Source of the DNA: Deltaproteobacteria bacterium UBA6106
Lineage (GTDB): Bacteria; Desulfobacterota; Syntrophorhabdia; Syntrophorhabdales; Syntrophorhabdaceae
Reading direction: 5' to 3'
NCBI GenBank assembly: GCA_002428485.1
Contig: DIWM01000010.1
Location: forward strand, 1 to 64,000
Length of the DNA: 64,000 nt
Part shown: in pieces, positions 26,098 through 34,687 of the stretch
Numbering within the stretch: the first letter of the stretch is position 1
Layout of the letters: every line of letters begins with the position of its first letter
Notes under the pieces: generated by a model
The model's input: the letters and a program-made list of their open reading frames with translations, nothing else
Told to the model about the DNA's origin: nothing
Database searches by the model: none
Program-made: the position numbers and the translations under genes

Positions 26098-27446
26098 CAG
26101 CAGGAAGACGTCTTCATACTGTAGTATTCGTTGCATCAGATATAGCATCCGTATACCTGTCGATTATCTTTGCTTTTTATACGAGGGTCTGGCTCGGCAC
26201 TGTCCTTGCATTGATACCGCTGAGCCACGGCATAGAACTGTATTTGAACAAGTGGTGGATTCCCCTGGTGGTTGTTGTAATGATCATGTATCACCGCGGG
26301 TATGGTATTCTGATAACCCTTTGGGATGAATTTTTCCACGTATTGAAAAGCCTCTTCATGTCGTTTTTAGTTGTATGGGTTGTCTTCTCGCTCCAGAAAG
26401 AGACCGAGACAGTTTCAAGGATCGTTGTAACCCTAAGTTTTGTTTATATGGTTTTTGTTGCATCGTTCTTCAGGATTTTCGTGAGGTTTATACTCTACAA
26501 AGTTATAGGAGCTCGCAGAGAAGCCGTTCTTTACGCAGGGGAAGGCCGTTCCGATGACAGGGCATTGAGGAATTTGCTGGATGATGAATGGTATTCCGGA
26601 TATACAATTGTTGCTGCACGTGACATTGCAGACCAAGAGAATCACGCAGACGCCTGTTTCATACCGATCGAATATGCAGATGAAAAGACGATACGGAAAC
26701 TGAAGCCGAATTATAAAGATCTTATCATTGTATCCGATGCGACCGGCCTGTCGTTCATGAACACAGAGATAAAAACTTATATCAGCAAGAGCATGGCATT
26801 GATCACAACCACAAACGGGCTTTTATCCCCCAACAGGATTTTCCTTAAAAGGGTTTTTGATATAGTTCTTTCATGCTGTGCTTTAGTGCTCTTTATGCCG
26901 GTCTTTTTCGCTGTAGCTGTTATAATCAAAATAGATTCGAGAGGCCCTGTCTTTTTCAGGCATAAACGCTGCGGGAAAAATCTTTCGGAGTTTGCAATGA
27001 TCAAGTTCAGAACGATGCACGTAGATAGCGAAGAGACCTTGAAGAGATATTTAGAGAAAAACCCGGAGTCGCTCAGGGAGTTGGAAGAGAGAAACAAGAT
27101 CGAAGAGGATCCGCGGGTAACAAGGATAGGAAAGCTCTTAAGAAGAACCTCGATCGACGAACTCCCGCAATTATTGAATGTTTTAGCGGGCACCATGTCG
27201 ATAGTCGGGCCAAGGCCGGATTCACGTGAGGCGGTTGAGAGGTTTTACCAGGAATACAAAGAGATCTATGAGAACATCAGGCCCGGAATTACCGGCCTCT
27301 GGCAGGTAAGCGGGCGTAGCGACGTCGATTATAAACGACGGGTTAAACTGGATTATCTGTATATGCTGAACTGGTCTTTGTGGTTAGATAGTGTAATATT
27401 ATTAAGTACTTTTAGAGCAATCTTAAGTGGAAAAGGCGCATATTGA
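26094..27446 (+). CDS. Initiating sugar-phosphate transferase (WbaP/polyprenyl glycosylphosphotransferase)
   Basis: 450 residues. The N-terminal ~130 hold four or five membrane helices, the middle ~120 resemble the nucleotide-binding-like segment of long-form enzymes, and the last ~195 are the catalytic bacterial sugar transferase domain. That domain begins at KRVFDIVLSCCALVLFMP, with FRHKRCGKN, MIKFRTMHVDSEE, TSIDELPQLLNVL, MSIVGPRP and PGITGLWQVSGRS. It moves a hexose- or HexNAc-1-phosphate to undecaprenyl phosphate and so starts glycan synthesis. Sugar identity cannot be read from the sequence. Confidence 0.92.
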   Translation: MTAGRRLHTVVFVASDIASVYLSIIFAFYTRVWLGTVLALIPLSHGIELYLNKWWIPLVVVVMIMYHRGYGILITLWDEFFHVLKSLFMSFLVVWVVFSLQKETETVSRIVVTLSFVYMVFVASFFRIFVRFILYKVIGARREAVLYAGEGRSDDRALRNLLDDEWYSGYTIVAARDIADQENHADACFIPIEYADEKTIRKLKPNYKDLIIVSDATGLSFMNTEIKTYISKSMALITTTNGLLSPNRIFLKRVFDIVLSCCALVLFMPVFFAVAVIIKIDSRGPVFFRHKRCGKNLSEFAMIKFRTMHVDSEETLKRYLEKNPESLRELEERNKIEEDPRVTRIGKLLRRTSIDELPQLLNVLAGTMSIVGPRPDSREAVERFYQEYKEIYENIRPGITGLWQVSGRSDVDYKRRVKLDYLYMLNWSLWLDSVILLSTFRAILSGKGAY

Positions 27447-27467
27447 TGCTAAGTGCAAAAAAAAATG

Positions 27468-27496
27468 TTGACAAAAATTTACATTTCTGTTAGATA
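27468..27496 (+). promoter_or_regulatory. Weak candidate internal promoter before the GalT-like gene
   Basis: A perfect TTGACA at 27468-27473 and a 17-bp spacer lead to TAGATA at 27491-27496, which matches only 3 of 6 positions. If used, it would drive the GalT-like gene and pilM-Q separately from the glycosyltransferases, with a start near the GTG at 27504. Confidence 0.3.
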
Positions 27497-27503
27497 TGTC
27501 AAG

Positions 27504-28532
27504 GTGATAGAGTTCAAAAAAATAATTCAGAAAAATGTTTATTTGAATCCTTTTAACCAGTTTGCATTAAGGGAGGGCATGGTGGAGATCAGATGGGATC
27601 CCTTGACGCAGATAACATCACGGATTGTCCATTTTCCAGCAAGAAAGTTCGAAAAATATGATTTTGATGAAACGATTAAAACTTCGCTTAATGTCCGGTG
27701 TCCATTCTGCCCTGAAAATATAAAGGATATGACATCGAAGTTTGATAAAGATGTCTTTGGCTTCGAGCGCTATACAGCGGGAGATGTTACCGTTATACCC
27801 AATATTCTAACCTTTGACAAATACTGCCTTGTCGCGATTGTTTGCAAGGAGCATTTCATCAATGTAGATGGTCTCATAGAAGATGACTACATCTACAACG
27901 GATTAAGCGCGCTGATCCATGTGCTGAAGATCATCAGAGAAAAAGATAAAGACGTCAGATATTTCTCTATCAATTGTAATTATATGCCCATGTCGGGAAG
28001 CAGCATCCTGCATCCCCATATACAGGCAATAGCCGGTGAATATCCTACGAATTACCATGGCATGATGGTGCGAAAGAGCGAAGGATATCATAACGAGACG
28101 AAGCAGGTATATTGGGAAGAACTGATCAAAGAAGAGATGAACCTGAATGAACGTTTCATAAAAGCACTGGGCAGCGCACGCTGGTATGTTCCTTTTGCGC
28201 CGAGAGGGAATGGCGACATTGGATGTATCTTTGAAAAGAGTTCGTTCTTTGAACTGACTGCGGCAGATATAAGAGATTTCTGCACAGGGCTTAAAAAGGT
28301 GTTAATATACTTTAAGCAGGAAAATGTATCGGGATTCAACCTGTCGGTGTTTTCCGGCATAGAAGGTGAAGATTATTTCCGGGCCAATGCAAGGATTGTG
28401 GCAAGGAGGTTCCTGCCGCCGGTAAATGCCGCCGATTCTAATTATTTTGATAAGCTGCATATGGAAAGCGCTTGCCTTTACTTGCCGGAAGATGTGTCAA
28501 ACAAGCTAAGAACGGTATGGGAAAATTCATGA
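27504..28532 (+). CDS. GalT-like sugar-1-phosphate nucleotidylyltransferase (HIT superfamily)
   Basis: 342 residues from GTG 27504. The start is uncertain: the frame is open back to 27453, and an ATG at 27579 sits behind GGGAGGG. WDPLTQITSRIV near the N terminus matches the NPLT...W segment of galactose-1-phosphate uridylyltransferases. A CPFC pair could bind zinc, and SGSSILHPHIQ (His170-Pro-His172) matches the catalytic HPHxQ site, with Ile where GalT has Gly. Family enzymes swap a nucleotide between UDP- or ADP-sugars and sugar-1-phosphates through a uridylyl-His. It follows the glycan genes and precedes pilM, so nucleotide-sugar supply is likely. Confidence 0.75.
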   Translation: MIEFKKIIQKNVYLNPFNQFALREGMVEIRWDPLTQITSRIVHFPARKFEKYDFDETIKTSLNVRCPFCPENIKDMTSKFDKDVFGFERYTAGDVTVIPNILTFDKYCLVAIVCKEHFINVDGLIEDDYIYNGLSALIHVLKIIREKDKDVRYFSINCNYMPMSGSSILHPHIQAIAGEYPTNYHGMMVRKSEGYHNETKQVYWEELIKEEMNLNERFIKALGSARWYVPFAPRGNGDIGCIFEKSSFFELTAADIRDFCTGLKKVLIYFKQENVSGFNLSVFSGIEGEDYFRANARIVARRFLPPVNAADSNYFDKLHMESACLYLPEDVSNKLRTVWENS

Positions 28533-29749
28533 CGGCTGATAATGACGTTATAAAAGAAAACAGAGAAAATGAGGTGGGAGGAGGCCCTGTGCCGCAGGAT
28601 GCACCGCAGGAAGTCCAGGTGGAACAGGCAGAGGGAGAGCCTGCCGGCAAGGGGAAAAAGGCCAAGGCAAAAAAAAAGAAGTCTCCGCTTATTAAAAAGC
28701 CTTCTTTTTTCAGCGCCTTCAGTTTCAGGCAGATGGATGAGCTTGTTGGCGTTGACATCGGCACGACGTCGATAAAGGTGTGCACATTAAAAAATATTAA
28801 AAACGTACTGACGCTCCAGAATATAATCAGGAAAACATACGAGCAGGACCTTCTGAGCGACGGGCATATTGTAGATCTCGATTTTGTTGCACAGGAACTG
28901 CGGCAGATATTTTCAGACAATAAGATAAAAAGCAAAAACGTTGCCTGCGCCCTGTCGAGCTATTCGGTCATTACAAAAAAGATTACCACGCCTTTTCTCG
29001 AAGAAGGAGCGCTTGAGAAGATGATCGATACGGAAGTTGAAAATGTTATACCCTTCCCGTTGAAGGATATTTATTATAGCCATTACGTGATGGGTGTGGA
29101 TCCGGAAAAAGAAAACATGATGAACGTGCAGATCGTCGCGGCGAAAAAGGAGATCGTAGACGGCTATATGGCTGCCTTTAATATGGCAGGAATGCATTTG
29201 CAGATACTGGATGTCGATATTTTTACCGTCACAAACCTTATAGAACAGCTATACAGCCCGAAAGATTTTTCTGTCGTTGCCGTCGATATAGGAGCATCGG
29301 TAACCAATATCGCCATCTTGAAAGGTGAAAACATCGAGTTCACCAGAGAGATACTGATGGGCGGCAAATATCTTACCAACCAGATAGAGAAGACCACCAG
29401 GCTGCCCTTTAAAGAAGCGGAAGAGAAGAAGATAGCCGGCGACAGCGACGTGCTCTATCTCTTTGAAGATTTTATCTTCAATATAGCATCGGAGATCAGC
29501 AAGACAGTCAAGTTCTATCTGGCGACAAAGCCGAAAGAATCGATCGAAATGGTCTATCTGACCGGCGGTTCTTCACTGGTACAGGGCTTAAAAGAGAAGA
29601 TAACGGAAGATACCGGTGTAGCGGTTGAAGTCATTAATCCATTCCTTATTCTGAAAGAGGACGAAAGCAAGATCCACATGCATGACGAATTCAAAGAGTT
29701 CATGGTGGTGCCGTTATATCTATCAACGAGGGTGACTGATTTAACATGA
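28529..29749 (+). CDS. pilM: Type IV pilus inner-membrane platform protein PilM
   Basis: 406 residues from ATG 28529, which overlaps the previous stop (ATGA); ATG 28517 is an alternative. The actin-like fold starts at MDELVGVDIGTTSIKVCTLKN, with VVAVDIGASVTNIAIL and VYLTGGSSLVQGL as the later ATP-site pieces. An extra ~68 residues precede it, acidic then Lys/Ala-rich (GKGKKAKAKKKKSPLIKK), where PilM normally starts almost at the DIG motif. PilM is cytoplasmic and binds the PilN N terminus. Confidence 0.92.
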   Translation: MTADNDVIKENRENEVGGGPVPQDAPQEVQVEQAEGEPAGKGKKAKAKKKKSPLIKKPSFFSAFSFRQMDELVGVDIGTTSIKVCTLKNIKNVLTLQNIIRKTYEQDLLSDGHIVDLDFVAQELRQIFSDNKIKSKNVACALSSYSVITKKITTPFLEEGALEKMIDTEVENVIPFPLKDIYYSHYVMGVDPEKENMMNVQIVAAKKEIVDGYMAAFNMAGMHLQILDVDIFTVTNLIEQLYSPKDFSVVAVDIGASVTNIAILKGENIEFTREILMGGKYLTNQIEKTTRLPFKEAEEKKIAGDSDVLYLFEDFIFNIASEISKTVKFYLATKPKESIEMVYLTGGSSLVQGLKEKITEDTGVAVEVINPFLILKEDESKIHMHDEFKEFMVVPLYLSTRVTDLT

Positions 29750-30285
29750 TAAAGATCAATTTATTGCCCAGAAGCAAGAGGATCAAGCCAAGCGCCTTAC
29801 GGTACGATATCTATCTTTTGATTTTCGTATTTATTATTACTATGGGGATCGCAGGGGGAATTTACTATAAGAACACACAGGACATAGCGCACTATAAGAA
29901 CCTTATTGAAAAGACTAAAAAAGATATAGCGAGTCTGCAAGGTATTTATAATGAATATATCGCCATGGAAAGAGAGAAGAAGGAGATACAGAGAAGGATA
30001 ACGGCTATCAATAAGGTCAAAGACGGGAGGGTGCTGGCGGCAAGGACCTTGTATGATCTTACATCCTCCATTCAGGAAAGCGTTTGGCTGAAAAGCTTTA
30101 AAAAAACCGACAACAAGTTCGAGCTTGAAGGCCGTTCCCTGGGGTCTGAATCAGTCTCTGATTTCGTTGACAGTATCTCAAAGATTCCCTATATCAAAAA
30201 TGTTGAGCTGAAAAACGTCCAGGATGTGAATGAGGAAGGGCTTATATTGAAAAAATTTACAATACTGGGAAATATTTCATTATGA
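29746..30285 (+). CDS. pilN: Type IV pilus assembly protein PilN
   Basis: 179 residues; start overlaps the pilM stop by 4 bases. The N terminus MIKINLLPRSKRIK is the conserved PilM-binding peptide (INLLP). One membrane helix (IYLLIFVFIITMGIAGGIYY) follows, then a coiled coil (ENLIEKTKKDIASLQ-like region) and a small alpha/beta domain. It anchors PilM and pairs with PilO in the inner membrane. Confidence 0.92.
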   Translation: MIKINLLPRSKRIKPSALRYDIYLLIFVFIITMGIAGGIYYKNTQDIAHYKNLIEKTKKDIASLQGIYNEYIAMEREKKEIQRRITAINKVKDGRVLAARTLYDLTSSIQESVWLKSFKKTDNKFELEGRSLGSESVSDFVDSISKIPYIKNVELKNVQDVNEEGLILKKFTILGNISL

Positions 30286-30920
30286 AAATAGGAATCGATC
30301 CGAAATCTATCGGAAAAAAAATAATCAGAATCCCCAAGATTTATAAGCTTATCATCATACTGGTGCTGAACATTGTGGTCTTCGGGCTGATATTTCATTT
30401 TATCCTCACCCCTCAGTTCGAGACCAAAAATAAGCTTATCTCGGAATATCAAACCTTGAAAAAAGATCTCGATCGGTTGGTAACCATTAAAAACAATATG
30501 GAAAAGTACAGAAAAGAATACGCACAGCTACAGGAAATGCTCAGGGGCATGCTCAGGCAGTTGCCTGAAACAAAAGATATACCGAACCTGCTCCGGAATG
30601 TTACAAATGTTGGCGAAGAGACAAGGCTGAAGCTTAAGTTTTTTGAGCCGAAGCAATTGCAGAATAAAGATTTTTATGCTGAGCTGCCCTTTGAGATAAA
30701 ATTCTCCGGCCCTTATCACAACGTTGCCTATTTTTTCGACGGCATAAGAAGGCTCGAGCGGATCATTAATATAACAAGCTTCAGCCTTGTGGGGACAGGC
30801 CCGATGACAAAGACGTCCATTGAAGGTGTCTGTACGGCCAGGGCATATGTATATTTAAAAGAGGCGCCGAAAGCTCCTCCGAAAAAGGATGAAAAAAGTG
30901 CGCAACCTCCTAAAAAGTAG
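30282..30920 (+). CDS. pilO: Type IV pilus assembly protein PilO
   Basis: 212 residues; overlaps pilN by 4 bases. One N-terminal membrane helix (LIIILVLNIVVFGLIFHFI) is followed by a coiled coil and a C-terminal ferredoxin-like domain with LPFEIKFSGPYHNVAYFFDGI, the PilO signature. The tail is Lys/Pro-rich. PilN and PilO form the periplasmic scaffold that links PilM to PilP and PilQ. Confidence 0.92.
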   Translation: MKIGIDPKSIGKKIIRIPKIYKLIIILVLNIVVFGLIFHFILTPQFETKNKLISEYQTLKKDLDRLVTIKNNMEKYRKEYAQLQEMLRGMLRQLPETKDIPNLLRNVTNVGEETRLKLKFFEPKQLQNKDFYAELPFEIKFSGPYHNVAYFFDGIRRLERIINITSFSLVGTGPMTKTSIEGVCTARAYVYLKEAPKAPPKKDEKSAQPPKK

Positions 30921-31377
30921 CTTCATTGCGTTAGTACTGGTCTTTATCATGGAATGTGGCTGGATCAATGCGGCGGAGCCAAAAAAGCCGCCGCAACAGA
31001 CGCAACAGAAAACGGCGTCTGCTCCTTCGCTCAATGATTTCACTTACAAAGCGGAGAACAGGAGAGACCCCTTTGAGCCTGTTAACCTTATCAAGGCAAA
31101 AAGAAGCAGGGAAAGCAAGCTGATCAAGGATAAGAAAGGCGTTGCGCAGGATGCTGGATATGAGCTTGAAGAATTGAAGCTTGTCGGGATTTTAAGAACA
31201 GATAAAAGAAGGCTTGCAATGATGGAAGACATGCAGGGCCGGGGAATAATCTTTAAAAAAGATGACTATCTGAATAAGAACCTTTGGGTTGTTGACGTGG
31301 AGGATACCAGGGTTATTTTTGGTTACAAATTAAAGGGGGATATCAGAAATATAGTTGTTGATATCCCCAAAAAATGA
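30889..31377 (+). CDS. pilP: Type IV pilus assembly protein PilP
   Basis: 162 residues; the start lies 32 bases inside pilO. A signal-like N terminus (SSFIALVLVFIMECGWINA) is present, with a Cys but no good lipobox, so lipidation is unclear. The linker YKAENRRDPFEPV and the beta domain with LVGILRTDKRRLAMMED and VIFGYKLKGD match PilP. PilP joins the PilNO scaffold to the N0 domain of the secretin PilQ. Confidence 0.9.
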   Translation: MKKVRNLLKSSFIALVLVFIMECGWINAAEPKKPPQQTQQKTASAPSLNDFTYKAENRRDPFEPVNLIKAKRSRESKLIKDKKGVAQDAGYELEELKLVGILRTDKRRLAMMEDMQGRGIIFKKDDYLNKNLWVVDVEDTRVIFGYKLKGDIRNIVVDIPKK

Positions 31378-31391
31378 AAAGGGTGAACATT

Positions 31392-32831
31392 ATGAGTAAA
31401 AGAGTAATCATATTAATTTTTATTACCATTTGTATCATACCCTTGTTATGCTTCGCTCAGGCATCCAAAAAGGTTACCCCAAGGGTCTCATTTGATTTTA
31501 TTAACGCAGACGTAAGAAATGTTTTGCGTGCGCTCACGGAGGTATCTGGAAAAAATATTGTGATTTCGGATGATGTAAAAGATATTAAGGTAACCATGAA
31601 GCTCGATAATGTACCATGGGATGATGCCTTTGATATAGTCATACAGAATTATAAACTTGCCAAGATAGAAGAAGAAAGCCTGATAAGAGTAACTACATAC
31701 AAGACCTTTCTTGATGTAAGGAAACAGGAAAGCGAGGAAAAGGCTGCCGCGCAAAGGGCAAGACTTGAAAAGCTGAAGCAGGGCGAGGAGATGTCGACCG
31801 AAACGATATACCTCAGTTATGCGAATCCGGCAGAGATGGTGAAGGTGCTGCAGGGAGACGGTGCGGGTGCGGGGGCGGCAGGGGCCAGAAAGGGATTTCT
31901 TTCTGAATATGGAACCATTACGCAGGTGCCATGGAATAATGCACTTATCGTTAAAGATACAAAAGAGAACGTTGCTGCAATTATGAAGGTGATAAAACAA
32001 CACGACATAAAGCCCGAACAAATACAGATCGATTGCAGAATAGTGCAGGCATCTTCAGATTTTTCAAAAGAGCTTGGCATACAGTGGGGCCAGAGATATA
32101 CGGGGAGCAGTATTTTTGGAAGCAAGGCAGTAGAGATCACGGGAGCGAAGGATGCAGGATCTTCATCGGCTGCCGCATCGTATACGGCAACAACAGGACT
32201 CGTGGGGCTTCGGGGGACAGCGCAATATCCTTACAACGTTAACCTGCCTGCAGCGGTCGGCAAGGGGAGCGGCGGCACCCTCGGTATTTTCATCGGGAGT
32301 GTGACGGACACCTTTATGCTTGATGTCCAGCTTTCTGCGCTTGAATCTGACGGAAAAGGAAAGATCCTGTCAAGTCCCAAAGTAATAACCTCTGACAACA
32401 AAAAGGCAACGATAACGCAGGGCAAATCAATACCGTATCAGACGGTTTCCCAGTCCGGCACCCAGACGCAATTTGCAGAGGCAACGCTGGGCCTTGAGGT
32501 AACTCCCACCGTAACAAAGGACGGATACATAAAGCTGGATGTGATAGCGAAAAAGGACTCTGCTGATTTTATCAACACCTCTGCAGGTGTTCCTACGATA
32601 GATAAAAAACAAGCCCAAACTATGTTGTATGTAAAGGATGGGGAAACTGCTGTGATCGGCGGGATATATGAGAGGGCAGAAAATGAAGGCGAATCCGGCG
32701 TCCCGTTGCTGAAAAATATACCGCTCTTTGGATGGATGTTCAAGAAAACAACGCAAAAAGATACGAAGACGGAGCTGCTCATATTCATTACCCCGAGGAT
32801 AATAAGAAATCTTTATAAAGAAGAGGGTTAA
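31392..32831 (+). CDS. pilQ: Type IV pilus secretin PilQ (short form without AMIN domains)
   Basis: 479 residues from ATG 31392, chosen for an AAAGGGTG ribosome site 7 bases upstream; ATG 31374 overlaps the pilP stop and is also possible. After a signal peptide comes the N0/STN domain (VSFDFINADVRNVLRALTEVSGKNI), then a helical spacer, N1 (IYLSYANPAEMVKVLQG) and the secretin barrel (GKILSSPKVITSDNKKATI, VIGGIYERAENEGESGVPLL, LLIFITPRII). PilQ proteins of ~700 residues usually carry AMIN domains for peptidoglycan binding; none is present here. A Gly/Ala-rich loop (GDGAGAGAAGARKG) lies in N1. It forms the outer-membrane pore for the pilus. Confidence 0.93.
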   Translation: MSKRVIILIFITICIIPLLCFAQASKKVTPRVSFDFINADVRNVLRALTEVSGKNIVISDDVKDIKVTMKLDNVPWDDAFDIVIQNYKLAKIEEESLIRVTTYKTFLDVRKQESEEKAAAQRARLEKLKQGEEMSTETIYLSYANPAEMVKVLQGDGAGAGAAGARKGFLSEYGTITQVPWNNALIVKDTKENVAAIMKVIKQHDIKPEQIQIDCRIVQASSDFSKELGIQWGQRYTGSSIFGSKAVEITGAKDAGSSSAAASYTATTGLVGLRGTAQYPYNVNLPAAVGKGSGGTLGIFIGSVTDTFMLDVQLSALESDGKGKILSSPKVITSDNKKATITQGKSIPYQTVSQSGTQTQFAEATLGLEVTPTVTKDGYIKLDVIAKKDSADFINTSAGVPTIDKKQAQTMLYVKDGETAVIGGIYERAENEGESGVPLLKNIPLFGWMFKKTTQKDTKTELLIFITPRIIRNLYKEEG

Positions 32832-34151
32832 ATGAAAAAGATAATACTATTCACGACAATCATATTTGCATTTGCATCTATACAGTTTGCCGGCGCGGAG
32901 TCCATAAAAGGAAACATAGTCACAAACCTCGATAAAAAGCTGAAGATCGTATACGGCGATAAGGCGATAATTTCGCTCGGAAAGATCCATGGCGTGATCA
33001 AGGGCGATATTATGAAAATCACCAAATCTTCAGATATTTATTTAACCGAAACAATAGGAAAATGCGCAGTTCAAAAGACCTTTGAATCGTCAAGTATATG
33101 TGAAATCATGGCGATGAAACAAGAAATTGAAAATAAAAATATCGTTTATATGGAAGGACTTCAGCTGAGTGATCCTAATCTGTTTACCGGTATTGTTAAA
33201 TTATTGGACAATATTGTCGAACCATACAAGCCTTATGAGGATATCAACATTTATGTTAATGACATATATGATGAAAACAATAACACCACCGTGTTCTCAG
33301 AAAGGGTAAAAGAAGATCTCATGTATGCTTTTAAACAAAAGCGCAGGATGATAGTCACGAAAAATATTTATAAAAACTATATAAATTATCAAAGCCATTA
33401 TTTTAACTGGGACATTCACAGATTTAACGAAGGTGCCGTCAATAAATTAAAAAACAGCATGAAGACATTCAATCTCGATGTAGTTCTGACAGGGGTTTAT
33501 CAAATAAGAGGCGACGCCTTGAACGTAGCGTTTCTCATTATAGACAGGAACTGGCGCGATAAAGTAATGGGCTTGACGTTGAATGCAAAGGACTATTCAG
33601 GCGCTGCCGCTGAAGTAGTTGTTCCATACAAACCATTTAAAGAGAGAGAGCTCGTTTCATACAGCATGAAGCTTAATCATAAAGATTATTTCCCCACCAG
33701 GGATGAGCAGAGGGAAATAACAAGCAATGAATCTGAGAAGGAATTGAATTTTAAATATAAATTTCAAAACAGCAAATCAAAATTCAACAGGATCAGCCCG
33801 GGCGCCGTTAACGTCAAAGTAAACAAGGAACAGATAGACGACATACAGAAAGGCTTCTTATACGAAAAGGAATTTGAGAAGGGGAGAAAAAGACTGCTTG
33901 TTTCGTTTGTCCCTATTTTGTTTGAAAACGAAGATGAAATCTTTGAAATAAAGAAGGAAATTAGTAAAGAAATTATACTTGATTTACAGGATGAAAATAA
34001 TGTATTTATTGAGATGGTGCTTGATGCTACGTATGGAAAAGAGAGAATTGATATAAAGGTTTTAAGAAAAACAGTCAAAGAGCCTATCGTAATGAAGTCG
34101 GTCCCATCGGTAACAGACAAAGGGGCGGCTATTGATCTTTATAAAGATTAA
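32832..34151 (+). CDS. Exported protein of unknown function after pilQ
   Basis: 439 residues, starting at the base after the pilQ stop. It has a clear signal peptide (IILFTTIIFAFASIQFAGA). The middle part NLDVVLTGVYQIRGDALNVAFLIIDRNWRDKVMG resembles FlgO/FlgT-like modules that sense or stabilise envelope rings, but the match is only by eye. The rest is charged, rich in Lys, Asn, Glu and Ile, with more AT-rich codons than its neighbours. No Cys-rich or catalytic motif is seen. Position right after the secretin suggests an envelope accessory of the pilus. Confidence 0.6.
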   Translation: MKKIILFTTIIFAFASIQFAGAESIKGNIVTNLDKKLKIVYGDKAIISLGKIHGVIKGDIMKITKSSDIYLTETIGKCAVQKTFESSSICEIMAMKQEIENKNIVYMEGLQLSDPNLFTGIVKLLDNIVEPYKPYEDINIYVNDIYDENNNTTVFSERVKEDLMYAFKQKRRMIVTKNIYKNYINYQSHYFNWDIHRFNEGAVNKLKNSMKTFNLDVVLTGVYQIRGDALNVAFLIIDRNWRDKVMGLTLNAKDYSGAAAEVVVPYKPFKERELVSYSMKLNHKDYFPTRDEQREITSNESEKELNFKYKFQNSKSKFNRISPGAVNVKVNKEQIDDIQKGFLYEKEFEKGRKRLLVSFVPILFENEDEIFEIKKEISKEIILDLQDENNVFIEMVLDATYGKERIDIKVLRKTVKEPIVMKSVPSVTDKGAAIDLYKD

Positions 34152-34163
34152 CGGAGGTGCTGG

Positions 34164-34595
34164 ATGAGGTATCTCATTTTATTAATTATTGCAGCGTTCA
34201 TGTTTCCCCTGAACGGGTTATGTCAAGGAAGCGCAACAAACGACAGATTGTACATCGGCCAGGGATCTTTAAGCGATGTTGAATCGAACGAATACAGGTT
34301 TTTTTTGAAGGAGATAAGGAAGACCGACAGGAAAAGGGAGTTTGTAGATTATAAGGAGGACAGGGACACAAGATACAGAAAATTGGAAGAAAACATAGAC
34401 TTTGAACAAAGGGAAGCATACATCGCAGGCAAGAGGGCAAGGGAAGAAAGGATAGTCGAAGCCTGGGATAAAAGGATGTCCTATATTGACAAAGGTTATT
34501 CTGCGTCAACCGACAGAGAATCGAAAAGGGCCTTCAAAGCGGCAGGCCAATTGAGGCCATCCTCGAGATCAAGTGTTGATGTTTACAACAGATAA
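34164..34595 (+). CDS. Small exported, highly charged protein of unknown function
   Basis: 143 residues with a signal peptide (YLILLIIAAFMFPLNGLCQG). The mature part is almost all charged helix, rich in Arg, Glu, Lys and Asp (KEIRKTDRKREFVDYKEDRD and after), probably coiled coil. GGAGGTG lies upstream of the ATG at 34164, 12 bases after the previous stop, so it belongs to the same operon. I do not recognise it. It could be a periplasmic filament-like partner of the preceding gene. Confidence 0.5.
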   Translation: MRYLILLIIAAFMFPLNGLCQGSATNDRLYIGQGSLSDVESNEYRFFLKEIRKTDRKREFVDYKEDRDTRYRKLEENIDFEQREAYIAGKRAREERIVEAWDKRMSYIDKGYSASTDRESKRAFKAAGQLRPSSRSSVDVYNR

Positions 34596-34687
34596 ACGAT
34601 AAAATAAAGACTGATAATTTTCTATTACAAAATATCTATTATTCTTTTTACTCCTGAAAGATCGCGCAATGAAGCATAGTATTTAGT

